DNA from: Planctomycetota bacterium
GTDB taxonomy: Bacteria; Planctomycetota; UBA1135; GCA-002686595
Direction of reading: 5' to 3'
Assembly: GCA_016872715.1 (NCBI GenBank)
Contig: VGZD01000033.1
Coordinates: 1-34,903, forward strand
DNA length: 34,903 nucleotides
Shown in pieces: positions 9,620 to 17,758 of the stretch (its first letter is position 1; each line of letters opens with the position of its first letter). The translations under genes were made by a program, and so were the position numbers. The notes beneath the pieces were generated by a model. That model was not told the DNA's origin, did no database searches, and saw only the letters and a list, made by a program, of their open reading frames with translations.

Positions 9620-10996
9620 GTGCTGCATGCACTCGCCTTGCTCGCGTTCACGCCGCCGCGCGGCTTCCAAGCGCGGGAGCCGATCGAAGAAATCGCACCG
9701 GCGGTGCTCGAGGCCGCGGAGTGGAAGGAACACGACGCTTGCGTGCGCAGCGAGCGCCAGCAGCGCTTTCTCGCGCACTACCTGCGCGCGTCGAGCGAGG
9801 CTCGCGCCCGCGCGGTTGCGGCGCTGATCGACGCTCGCCCCGTGGGCGCATCGCCCAGTTGGGCGCCGGGGCTCGAAACCCTGCGGCTCGTCGAGACGGA
9901 GCTCTCCAGTGGAAGCGCCGCGGAGCGAGTCGATCTCGACCAGCTCGCGAGCGCCCTCGACCTGTCCGTCGCCCCCGGTGCGTTCCATGCGCGCTCGGAG
10001 GGGCTCGGCGATCCGCTCGTCGTGCACGTGCGGCGCGCCCACGCGGTCGAAGTGCGCGAGGACTTCTGGCTCGAGCTGCGCTGGCTCGCGAGCGATGGCA
10101 GCGCGCTGCCCGCTCGGCGCGAGGCGGTCGGCGCGCGCGCGGTGACCGAGCAGGGCTTCGAGATGTACGTGCGCGGACCGCTCGGACCGCCGGCGCCGTG
10201 GCGTCTGTTCGGAGTGGTCACTCGTCCCGATCGACCCACGGAGGGTTTTGCGCTGGCCGAGGTGCGCGTCGACGCCGTGGGCGAGCTGGGCACGCGCCTA
10301 GAGGCGGCGGCTGCCAAGCCGCGCTCGACACAACCGGGCTTCGGCCGCGCGCTGACGCTCGCGCGACGGCTCGTCACGAGCGGGCGCCGCGGGAGCGCGT
10401 CGCTCTCGGGTGGCGAGCTGCTGCTCGCGCTCGAGCATTGGCCTGAGAAAGGCGCCCCGACCGGTGTCCCGGTGCCGCTCGAGCTCGGCTGGCGCGAAGC
10501 GAACGGCGTCGAGCATTGGATCTGGACCTACGGTCCCTCGCGAGAGCCGCGCCGCGCGCTCGCGATCCTCTCGCCGGAGTCGGAGGCGGAAGACCACGTG
10601 CTCGCGCTCGGGCTGTGGCTCGACTTCGCCGAGCGCACCGGCACGCAGCTCTTCGCGCTGCATCTTCCCTCGCAGCCCCAGGACGTCGCCGCGCTGCTCG
10701 CGCGACTGCGGCAGTGGGTCGAGCAACGTCCGCTCTACGCCCTCGCGCGCGGCTCGGCGACCGTGTTGCTCGAGCGCGGATTCCTCGCCGGCGAGGCACC
10801 CGCGCTCGAGGGAGTCGTGTTGTGCGGACCGCTGGTCGCGCGCTCGGATCCCGAGCGCTACGGCAACGTGCGCCAGCTCGTCGTCGGACCGCAGGCCGCG
10901 GGCGCGACCCATCCGCGCCGCCTTGGACTGGAGGGCAGCGGCGTGGTGATCCTCGACGATCTCTCGCTGCCCGCGCAGGTCGAAGCGTGGCACTAG
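9620..10996 (+). CDS. Exported protein of unknown function
   Basis: I do not recognise this 458-residue protein. The chosen start is GTG 9620, with GGAG at 9606-9609 and a short hydrophobic leader (MLHALALLAF) that may be a signal peptide. No ATG is available near the start. The middle part reads as beta-rich (EDFWLELRWLASDG, GFEMYVRGPLG). The C-terminal third alternates strands and helices (RRALAILSPESEAEDHVLALGLWLDFAERTGTQLFALHLP is split by short loops). It contains ARGSATVLLERGF, faintly like an alpha/beta-hydrolase nucleophile turn, but no catalytic triad is assignable. The 3' end overlaps the next gene by 10 bp, so the two are probably coupled. Confidence 0.7.
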   Translation: MLHALALLAFTPPRGFQAREPIEEIAPAVLEAAEWKEHDACVRSERQQRFLAHYLRASSEARARAVAALIDARPVGASPSWAPGLETLRLVETELSSGSAAERVDLDQLASALDLSVAPGAFHARSEGLGDPLVVHVRRAHAVEVREDFWLELRWLASDGSALPARREAVGARAVTEQGFEMYVRGPLGPPAPWRLFGVVTRPDRPTEGFALAEVRVDAVGELGTRLEAAAAKPRSTQPGFGRALTLARRLVTSGRRGSASLSGGELLLALEHWPEKGAPTGVPVPLELGWREANGVEHWIWTYGPSREPRRALAILSPESEAEDHVLALGLWLDFAERTGTQLFALHLPSQPQDVAALLARLRQWVEQRPLYALARGSATVLLERGFLAGEAPALEGVVLCGPLVARSDPERYGNVRQLVVGPQAAGATHPRRLGLEGSGVVILDDLSLPAQVEAWH

Positions 10997-12693
10997 GAGC
11001 GCGGCCCGAGCGAGACCTGCGCAGTCGCGTGTTGCTCGTCACGGGGCTCGCGCTGCTCGCACTGCTCGCATTCGTCCTGCGCGCGCAACCCGCCACGGGC
11101 GATGCGCGAGCGCGCGGCGGCGTGTACGCGCCGCTCGCCGATTCCGACAGCGACTACCGGATGCGGCTCGTCGAGTTGTCCCTCGTGACCTCGCACGTGC
11201 CCGAGCGCGATCGCTTCCTCGGGCCTGACGCCGCGACGGCGCTGCCGCCGTGGCCGCCGCTCGTGCACGCCGCGCTCGCGGTCGGATTCGCGCACACGCT
11301 CGAGCGCTCCGAGCAGGCCGTCGAGCTCGGAGGCATCGAGGAAACCACGCTCGAGCGCGCGCGCGCGTGGATCGCTCCCGCCTCGGGCGCGCTCGTCGTG
11401 CTCGCGGCCGGGATGCTCTGCCTGTACCTCGCGGGCGCGGATTCCGGTGCGGCGGTCGCGCTCGTCGTCGCGGCGTTCGCGGCGCTGCATCCGCTCGGGA
11501 TCGCCCGCGAGTCCGCTCCGTCCTTGAACGCGCACGGCTGGATCGTGCTGTGCTCGCTCGCGCAGTTCGCGGGTCTCGCGCTCGCGCTGCGCGGAGCGGA
11601 GCGCGTCGATCTGCTGGTGGGAGCACTCGGCGCTGGAGTCGGCGCCGCACTCGCCTTGCTCGCTGGACCGGAGGCCTGGCCGGTGTGTGCCGCCGTGCTC
11701 GGTGCGTTCGTCGTGCGCGCGTTGCGCGCGAGTCGCGAGCACAGCCGCGAGCAGTGGCGCGCGGTGCTCGCGTACCTTGCGACCGGGCTCGCGCTGCTCG
11801 CGCTGGTGCGCGAGGACCGCGCGCCGACGCTGTGGCTGCCCGACGTGGCCACGCTCGGCCTGCTCGATTGCTCGCTCGACACGCTCGCGCTGTCGCTCGC
11901 GGCCGCCGCGCTCGCGCTGGCCCTCGTCCGACGTCGCTGGCGCGAGCCGCTCGTCGCCGCGTTTGCGCTCGCTCTCGCGCTCTCGCTCGTCGGCGCGCTG
12001 GTCGATCGGCGCTTCTTCGCCGCGTTCGTGGCCGCCAACCTCGCGCTCGCGGCGCTCGCGCTGGAGCGAGTCGAGCTGGCTCGTGGCCGTGGACTCGCGC
12101 TCGCGCTGGCCGCGCTGGCCGCGCTCGTCGTGCCCACGCTCGTCCGCGCGCGCGAGGCGAGCGCGAGCGCCGATTCGTTGCCCGCGGCGCTGCGCTGGCT
12201 GCGCGAACGCTCCTCGTCTCCCGGCGCGTTCAACCATCCCGAGGCCGAGCAAGCATGGCGTGTGGCCGCTCCGCCGGCGCTCGCGGGAGCGATCGGATTG
12301 CACGCGCGGCGCGGCGTCGTCGGCGCGAGCTTCGAAGGCGCGCGCGCGCCGCTCTCGCCCGCGCTCGCGGCGGTGTTCGAGGCGCGCGAACCCTTGCAAC
12401 TCGCCGCGGCCATGGCTCGTGCGGATGCGGCCTACCTGCTCGTGACTCCGCTGGTCCTGCGCGATGCGGAGCTCGCGCTGCATCCGCACTCCGTCGTGGC
12501 GCGTCTCGCGCTCGATCCGCAGCTCGAGCTCCACGGCGCGCTCGAGCCGGTGTACGTCTCTCCGCGTTGGATCACAGCGGCGGGAGCGGCCGCGCAGCAG
12601 GCCGAGGGCGGCGGCCCCGCCGTCGCGATCTACCGGCGGCTCGGCGTGCGCGGCGTCGAGGACGCGCCTTCGCTGTCGCCGCGCGAGCGCTGA
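10987..12693 (+). CDS. Polytopic membrane protein, STT3/GT-C-like
   Basis: The 568-residue product (GTG 10987) has a first span at about 15-32 and a large loop with ADSDSDYRMRLVELSL (51-66). It then has PPWPPLVHAAL (87-97) and about eight to ten further Ala/Leu-rich spans up to about 385, followed by a soluble C-terminal part. An acidic DxD motif in the first extracytoplasmic loop followed by an R-x-R/V-E helix and a 'WPP' segment is characteristic of STT3/AglB/PglB oligosaccharyltransferases. The C-terminal part, with GLHARRGVVGASF and ADAAYLLVTPL, also fits. The WWD peptide-binding motif is not evident, so the acceptor may not be an Asn sequon. It could be another GT-C enzyme. Extreme Ala/Leu content makes homology hard to judge by eye. 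Confidence 0.55.
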   Translation: MALGARPERDLRSRVLLVTGLALLALLAFVLRAQPATGDARARGGVYAPLADSDSDYRMRLVELSLVTSHVPERDRFLGPDAATALPPWPPLVHAALAVGFAHTLERSEQAVELGGIEETTLERARAWIAPASGALVVLAAGMLCLYLAGADSGAAVALVVAAFAALHPLGIARESAPSLNAHGWIVLCSLAQFAGLALALRGAERVDLLVGALGAGVGAALALLAGPEAWPVCAAVLGAFVVRALRASREHSREQWRAVLAYLATGLALLALVREDRAPTLWLPDVATLGLLDCSLDTLALSLAAAALALALVRRRWREPLVAAFALALALSLVGALVDRRFFAAFVAANLALAALALERVELARGRGLALALAALAALVVPTLVRAREASASADSLPAALRWLRERSSSPGAFNHPEAEQAWRVAAPPALAGAIGLHARRGVVGASFEGARAPLSPALAAVFEAREPLQLAAAMARADAAYLLVTPLVLRDAELALHPHSVVARLALDPQLELHGALEPVYVSPRWITAAGAAAQQAEGGGPAVAIYRRLGVRGVEDAPSLSPRER

Positions 12694-12708
12694 GCGCTCG
12701 GTTCTCGC

Positions 12709-12714
12709 TACACT
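12709..12714 (+). promoter_or_regulatory. -10-like box just before the Cys-rich gene
   Basis: TACACT, preceded by CGC, lies 8 bp before the ATG at 12723, in the 29-bp gap after the STT3-like gene. If used, the transcript would start at or near the ATG. No -35 match is seen. Confidence 0.3.
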
Positions 12715-12722
12715 CGTCGCCG

Positions 12723-13856
12723 ATGCGGAGGTTGGCGCGATGGCTGCTCTCGGGCGCGCTGTGCGGCGGCGTGTCGTTCGGCGCGCAGACGCAGTCCTGC
12801 GCCCTCTGCAAGGACCGCGGAGTGCTGGCGTGTCGCCCGTGCGCGACGAAGACGTGCGCGAACGATCGAGCAGTCCTGCACTGCTCGATCGCGCAAGCTT
12901 GTGACGAGTGCGGCGGCGTGCGCTGGCTCGAGTGCGCGAGCTGCGGCGCGGCGCCGGAGATCGACGTCGCGCGGCGGCGCGCGGAGCTCGCGAGCTGGCG
13001 CGAGAGCACGCGTCCGATCGACGAGTTCTTGGGTCGAAGCGACCTGCTGCACCTCGACACGGCGCATTTTCGACTCGCGTTCGACCTCAAGCGCAGTCCC
13101 TTCAAGACGGCCACGGGTCCGCACGAGGCCGCGCATCGGCTGCTCGAGCTGTGCGAGCGTTCGTGGTCGGAGTTCGTCGCGGACGCCGGTGTGCGGACCG
13201 AGGACCTCACGGGCGTGACGCAGCTGTTTTTGTGGGGCAGCGAGAAGGATCAGGAGCGGGCGAGCTCGAAGTGGGCGCTCGAGCGCTCGAAGTCCGTGGC
13301 GAAGCTGATGGGCGCCTCGCCGGTGATCACGCTGTGCCATGGCAAGGGTCGCGTGCGCAACGAGTCGGATCTCGAGCGCGAGCTCGTGCACCAGCTCGCT
13401 CATTGCCTGATGTCGTGCGCCTACAAATCCGTCTGGCTCGGCGGAAAGAAGGCCGGTTGGATCGACGAGGGCTACGCGCACTTCTGCGAGCTGCGGCGAA
13501 TGGGCTCCGTGAGCGTGTGGTGCTCGCTCAGCGAGGAGATGCTCGAGAAGCTCGAGCCGTGGAAGTTCGAGGCCGAAGTCGCGCGCCGCGCAGCGGCGGG
13601 CGAGGTGCTCGAATTGAGCGCGCTCTCGGGGCTGGACACCGTGGCGCTCTCTCCCGAGCAGCGGCTGTTCGCGTGGTCCTACGTCGACTGCGTCGTGCGC
13701 GCTCACTCGGGGCGGCTGGGAGCGCTCGTCCGCACGCTGCAGCAGGAGAAGCCGACGTCCGAGGCGATTCAGACCGCGCTGAACGTCTCGCTGGCGGACT
13801 TCCAGCGCGATTGGGCGACGTGGGCCGGAGCCACCTACGCCGTGCGCAGGCGCTGA
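12723..13856 (+). CDS. Exported Cys-rich protein with degenerate peptidase-MA-like motif
   Basis: The 377-residue product has a signal peptide (about 1-20) and a cysteine-rich segment with four CxxC pairs (26/29, 37/40, 60/63, 71/74) plus Cys45 and Cys54, like the zinc-finger region of DnaJ. The rest resembles a gluzincin (peptidase MA) domain. ELVHQLAHCLM at 221-230 stands where HExxH is expected, and GWIDEGYAHFCE (245-256) matches the downstream segment carrying the third zinc ligand. The catalytic Glu is Gln224 (codon CAG at 13392-13394), so peptidase activity is doubtful although zinc binding may remain. Its partner and role are unknown. It lies 29 bp after the STT3-like gene and 19 bp before the glycosidase-like gene. 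Confidence 0.75.
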   Translation: MRRLARWLLSGALCGGVSFGAQTQSCALCKDRGVLACRPCATKTCANDRAVLHCSIAQACDECGGVRWLECASCGAAPEIDVARRRAELASWRESTRPIDEFLGRSDLLHLDTAHFRLAFDLKRSPFKTATGPHEAAHRLLELCERSWSEFVADAGVRTEDLTGVTQLFLWGSEKDQERASSKWALERSKSVAKLMGASPVITLCHGKGRVRNESDLERELVHQLAHCLMSCAYKSVWLGGKKAGWIDEGYAHFCELRRMGSVSVWCSLSEEMLEKLEPWKFEAEVARRAAAGEVLELSALSGLDTVALSPEQRLFAWSYVDCVVRAHSGRLGALVRTLQQEKPTSEAIQTALNVSLADFQRDWATWAGATYAVRRR

Positions 13857-13875
13857 GCTCGACGGAGCACCCCCG

Positions 13876-16392
13876 ATGAGCCCCCAGCCGCTGCTGTACA
13901 CCTTTGGCAATCACGCCCACTGGTGCGGACATGAGTGGACGCGCGGTCTCGACCAGTTCGCGGCCTCGGTGCGGGACATGCTGTCGCTCTCGAGCGAGCT
14001 GCGGATCCGCGGCAACTTCGACTGCGATGCCGCGGGCATCGAGCGTCTCGCGGCGGATCGACCCGAGGTGCTCTCCGACCTGCGCGCGGCAGTACAGACC
14101 GGCGCGATCGAGCTCGTCGGCACGACCTACGGTCAACCGATCGGGCTGTTCCACGGCGGCGAGAGCAACGTGCGCCAGCATGTGCTCGGCATGCGAGCCG
14201 TGCGGCGCCTGCTCGGGGTCTGGCCGCGCGCGCGCTGGAGCGAGGAACTCGACTGTTTCCCGCAGCTGCCGCAGATTCTCGCGCTCGTCGGCGTGCGCTG
14301 CGCGTCGCTGTCGTACCAGTGGACGCGCAACAGTCCCGAGTTGCCGGAGGAAGCCGCGCCGATCGTGTGGTGGGAAGGGCTCGACGGCACGCGGCTACCC
14401 ACGCTGCCGCGCACGGAGTTCGCGCTCTCGCAGTGGCTCGAGGAACTCGGGCCACAACTCGCGACGCGCCTGTCGCGCGCGAGCGCTCCGCTCGTGTTGC
14501 GTCAGTGGCTCGAGCTCCAGCCGCAGACCGGGGGTCTGTGTACGGCCCGTGAGCTGATCGAGCCGCTGAGGGCGCTGCTCGGTGATCCGCGCTTCGAGTC
14601 GCGCTCGGCGACGGTGAGCGAGCTCGTGGAGCACGTCCGCGCGCTCCACACGGAGATGCCGCTGCGCCACTACACGCTCGACGATGCGTGGCACGGGACG
14701 ACGACGGCGAAGAACGGCGACTACGTCTTGCGCTACAGCCGCACGGCGGAGGAACAGCTGCTCGCGGCCGAGAGTCTGTGCTCGCTCGCGGGCTTGTTCG
14801 GGCGACCGTACGCGGGCTTGCGCGTCTATCCACACTGGGAACTCGAGGACGCATGGCGCGACTTGCTCGCGGGCCAACACCACGAAGTTCACTCCGGCGA
14901 GGGCGAGTGCGGAGCCTACGGCGAGCGCCTGTTCGAACGCGCGATCGCCACGGGCGGCGAGGTGTTCGCGCGCACGCTCGAGTACCTCGGCAAGCGGGTC
15001 GAGGGGCCAGAGGGCGGCACGATCGTGTTCAACACGCTGGGTTGGACGCGCGACATCGCCCACGATCACGGGGTCGTCCGGCTCGTTCCGGCATTCGGGT
15101 ACCGCGTCGTCGATCCCTACGACGAGATCGAGGAAGCGCCGTTGGGGCGCATCGAGCTGCGCGAGGAGGAACACGCACTCGTGCTCGCGCGCGGCGCGTT
15201 CGAAGTGCGCATCGATCGCGCGAGTGGGCTCGTGACGCAGCTGCACTCGCGCGACTGGCCCGAGGGAATTCTCGCGCCCGCTCGTCCGCTCGGCGCTCTC
15301 GAGATGCGCCGGGAACGCGCGCTCGAGCGCTTTGCGACGGTCAACCTCTCCTCTGCGGCCGACGGTCAGGAGTTCGCGGAGTACGTGTTCCTGCGCGAGG
15401 GGCGCGGCGGCAGTGCGATCCGCGTGACGTACTCGCTCTCGATGGTGCACGACGCCCTGTGGATCCGGCTGCAGGGAGAAAACGTCGCGCAGCCCGATCC
15501 GGGCCTCATGTCGGCGCTCGGGCTCGCGTTCGCTCCGCGCTTCGCGCCCGCGCGGCTGTTGCACGACCATCCCTACGGCGTGAGCGAGGTGCGCGCGGAG
15601 CGCGATCGCGTGCGCAAGTATCCGACCGGCGATCCGCTCGGCTCTCCGCAGACGTTCGAGGACGTCTCGCGGCCGTTCACCGCGCACAGCTTCGTCGATC
15701 TGCTCGACGAGGGTGAGCTCGGTCGCGGGCTGCTGGTGGTTCACGACGGCGCTCAGCAGTTCCTGCGCGACGCGCGCGGTGTGCGAGCGCTGTTGGTTTC
15801 GAACGACCCGTGGGATGGCGAGCACTACGACAACGTGTTCGACGCCGAGTTCTGGCTCTTCCCGCATGGGGCGCTCGCGCCGGTCGATCGTCCGCGCCTC
15901 GCCATGGAGTGCAATCTCGGCTCGCCACGCTTCGAGAGCTCCGCCGCCGTGCTCGGCGGCGGCGACCTGCCCAAGTCGCTCGGCGCGCTCGCGGTCGAGT
16001 CGACGCACGTGCTCTGCACGGCCCTGTACCGCGAGTCCCTGCGCGCTGCCGACGGGCTGGACGACTCGTTCGCGCGGGACTGTGCCGATCCGTTCGTGGT
16101 GCGGCTGGTGGAGTACGAAGGGCGCGCGGGCGAGGCCCTGCTGCGGCTGCCGGGTCCGATCGCGCGCGCGGCCAAGACGGACTTGCTCGGTCGCGTGCTC
16201 GAGCCGCTCGCGGCGCGTCCCTGCGCTGCGCCCCACGGCCCGCGGCAGTTGCCGTGGAGCGTCGTGCGCGTGCCGATGCGTCCGCACGAGATCGCCACGC
16301 TGCACGTCGACCTCGAGTTCGGTCGCGAGACGCCGCTCGACCTGAGCGCGCAGCGCCGCACTTGGTCGGCCGCGCGCGGTCGGCGGCGCTAG
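13876..16392 (+). CDS. GH38-like glycosidase (alpha-mannosidase family)
   Basis: This 838-residue protein matches the glycoside hydrolase 38 layout. It has an N-terminal catalytic barrel, a helical middle and a large C-terminal beta region (about 380-830). Recognisable elements are W-S-E-E-L-D-C-F followed by PQLPQIL (121-134), with Asp126 as candidate nucleophile and zinc ligand. LAGQHHEVHSG (331-341) corresponds to the QHHDAITG-type motif that supplies a zinc His. The opening FGNHAHWCGHEW (10-21) is the counterpart of HxDxxW but seems to have Cys17 where Asp is expected. The FGHSG segment after the nucleophile is shortened by about three residues. No signal peptide is evident, so it may act in the cytoplasm. 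GGAG precedes the ATG. Confidence 0.8.
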   Translation: MSPQPLLYTFGNHAHWCGHEWTRGLDQFAASVRDMLSLSSELRIRGNFDCDAAGIERLAADRPEVLSDLRAAVQTGAIELVGTTYGQPIGLFHGGESNVRQHVLGMRAVRRLLGVWPRARWSEELDCFPQLPQILALVGVRCASLSYQWTRNSPELPEEAAPIVWWEGLDGTRLPTLPRTEFALSQWLEELGPQLATRLSRASAPLVLRQWLELQPQTGGLCTARELIEPLRALLGDPRFESRSATVSELVEHVRALHTEMPLRHYTLDDAWHGTTTAKNGDYVLRYSRTAEEQLLAAESLCSLAGLFGRPYAGLRVYPHWELEDAWRDLLAGQHHEVHSGEGECGAYGERLFERAIATGGEVFARTLEYLGKRVEGPEGGTIVFNTLGWTRDIAHDHGVVRLVPAFGYRVVDPYDEIEEAPLGRIELREEEHALVLARGAFEVRIDRASGLVTQLHSRDWPEGILAPARPLGALEMRRERALERFATVNLSSAADGQEFAEYVFLREGRGGSAIRVTYSLSMVHDALWIRLQGENVAQPDPGLMSALGLAFAPRFAPARLLHDHPYGVSEVRAERDRVRKYPTGDPLGSPQTFEDVSRPFTAHSFVDLLDEGELGRGLLVVHDGAQQFLRDARGVRALLVSNDPWDGEHYDNVFDAEFWLFPHGALAPVDRPRLAMECNLGSPRFESSAAVLGGGDLPKSLGALAVESTHVLCTALYRESLRAADGLDDSFARDCADPFVVRLVEYEGRAGEALLRLPGPIARAAKTDLLGRVLEPLAARPCAAPHGPRQLPWSVVRVPMRPHEIATLHVDLEFGRETPLDLSAQRRTWSAARGRRR

Positions 16393-16397
16393 CGCCG
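16384..16397. other. Palindrome providing stop codons for both convergent genes
   Basis: CGGCGCTAGCGCCG is a perfect 14-bp palindrome whose central CTAG (16389-16392) holds the TAG of the glycosidase gene on the plus strand and the TAG of the EamA gene on the minus strand. The two coding regions overlap by exactly 4 bp. A 5-bp stem with a CTAG loop could form in either transcript. Confidence 0.9.
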
Positions 16398-17351
16398 GAG
16401 GGGAGCGCTCGCGTTCGTGTCGGTGCTCGTGTCCGCGCTGCTCGGGCGCTCGGGGGCGCGCTTGGGAACGCGCACGATCAGCGCCACGCTGCCGACGATC
16501 AGCACCGCGCCGAGCGCGGTCCACGCGGTCAGTCGCTCGCCGAACGCCCAACCCAGGCCGAGTGCGACCAGTGGCGTCACGTAGGCGATCAAGCTCAACC
16601 GGTTGGCGGGAACGTGGCGCATCAGCCAGTAGTAGAGGCCGAAGGTGAGCACGGTTCCGGCCAGAGCCAGATAGGCCACCGACAGCACGGCTCGAGCGTT
16701 CCATTCGACCGCGAGCGGCTCCTCGGTCGCGAACGCGAGTGAAGTGAGGAGCAGCGCGCCGAGCGCCATGCCGTTGCGGTTGAGTTCGAGCGAGCTGATG
16801 CCCTTTCCGCAGCGCTTCGCGGCCGTGTTGCCGATGGTCGAGACGATCGGGGAGAGCAGCAGCACCGCCGCGGATGGAATGCCGTCGGGTCCGAAGCTCG
16901 CGACGTCGGTGGCAAACAGCATCACGAGGCCGACGAGCCCGAGTCCGAAGCCGACCCAGTGCGCGGCGCGCAGGCGCTCGCCAGCGAGGAAGAAATGCCC
17001 GGCGAGCGCCGAGAGCATCGGGAAGACGCCCCACAGGAGCGCGACGAGCCCCGACGGCAGGAGCGTCTCGGTGTGATAGACGATCGCGTAGGAAGCGAAG
17101 AAGTTGAGCGTGCCGAGCGTCACCCACAGCCACAAGGGCGGGCTCGCGCCCGCCTCGCGCTTGCGCAGGAGCGCCGTGACGAGTGCCATCGCGAGGGCGG
17201 CGACCACGAAGCGTGCGGCGGCGCTGGTGAAGGGCGGCAGCACTTGCAGCCCACCGCGGATCACGATCCACGTGCTACCCCACACGGCGCACAGCAGCGC
17301 GACGAACACGGCCACGGCGAAACCGGACGGAGACTTGCTGGTTTCGTTCAT
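16389..17351 (-). CDS. EamA/DMT-family transporter
   Basis: The 320-residue inner-membrane protein has ten hydrophobic spans in two EamA repeats (about 10-140 and 160-295). The opening LLCAVWGSTWIVIRGGL is typical, as is the second-repeat pattern AGTVLTFGLYYWLMRHVPANRLSLIAYVTPLVA (broken by the usual loop). Family members export amino acids and other metabolites or purine-related compounds; the substrate cannot be told from sequence. The ATG at 17351 is chosen because the upstream in-frame extension is Arg/Ser-rich and reads as noncoding. The C-terminal tail is Ser/Thr-rich and ends Arg-Arg-stop in the shared palindrome. It is transcribed away from the 407-bp gap upstream. Confidence 0.9.
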   Translation of the reverse strand: MNETSKSPSGFAVAVFVALLCAVWGSTWIVIRGGLQVLPPFTSAAARFVVAALAMALVTALLRKREAGASPPLWLWVTLGTLNFFASYAIVYHTETLLPSGLVALLWGVFPMLSALAGHFFLAGERLRAAHWVGFGLGLVGLVMLFATDVASFGPDGIPSAAVLLLSPIVSTIGNTAAKRCGKGISSLELNRNGMALGALLLTSLAFATEEPLAVEWNARAVLSVAYLALAGTVLTFGLYYWLMRHVPANRLSLIAYVTPLVALGLGWAFGERLTAWTALGAVLIVGSVALIVRVPKRAPERPSSADTSTDTNASAPLRR

Positions 17352-17758
17352 CGGCACGTCTTGGGTGGGCGCGCAGCATCTCACAGCGCTCCAGCGCTTG
17401 CACGAGTCGTGCCTCGAGCAACGTGACGCCCGCGCGCGACACCCCGCCGCCGTAGCAAGTGTGGCACCGAGCCCCTGACCGAGCGGAGAGTCGCTCGCGT
17501 CGCTTGCAGCTCGCCCGAGGTCGAGCGCGGCTGGCTCACGCACGCCACGGGCGCCCGATTCACTCCCGCCGTGCGCGTGGCGCCATGGGGCACTCTTTTC
17601 CGTGGCGTCGGTGCGAGGGCGGCGGTGGGGCGAGCCTTGCGAAGGCCGTGTCATCGCCCGGCCGATAGACGGCGAGCCAGTCCGCGCCCCTGCGTGGGCC
17701 TCTCGCGGGTCGAGCGCTGTCCACGCGGGCGGTCGGTGGGGGATACTGATCCTGACCC
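17352..17758. other. 407-bp gap between divergent genes
   Basis: This gap between the EamA gene (-) and the exported thioredoxin-like gene (+) must hold both promoters. The only promoter-like string I find is GATACT at 17742-17747, 11 bp before the ATG at 17759. Reading frames that cross the gap have Arg/Ser/Ala-rich translations without recognisable domains. I see no tRNA, riboswitch or strong hairpin. Confidence 0.5.
17742..17747 (+). promoter_or_regulatory. -10-like box upstream of 17759 gene
   Basis: GATACT follows a G-run and lies 11 bp before the ATG. A transcript from here would have a leader of only a few bases. No -35 hexamer is clear. Confidence 0.3.

Noticed and set aside
12723-13856. 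Annotation as an active zinc metallopeptidase
   Set aside because: The catalytic Glu of HExxH is Gln in this sequence (codon CAG), so activity is not supported.
17352-17758. Possible small gene or tRNA in the 407-bp gap
   Set aside because: No cloverleaf pairing or T-arm consensus could be traced, and the reading frames crossing the gap have no domain or ribosome binding site.
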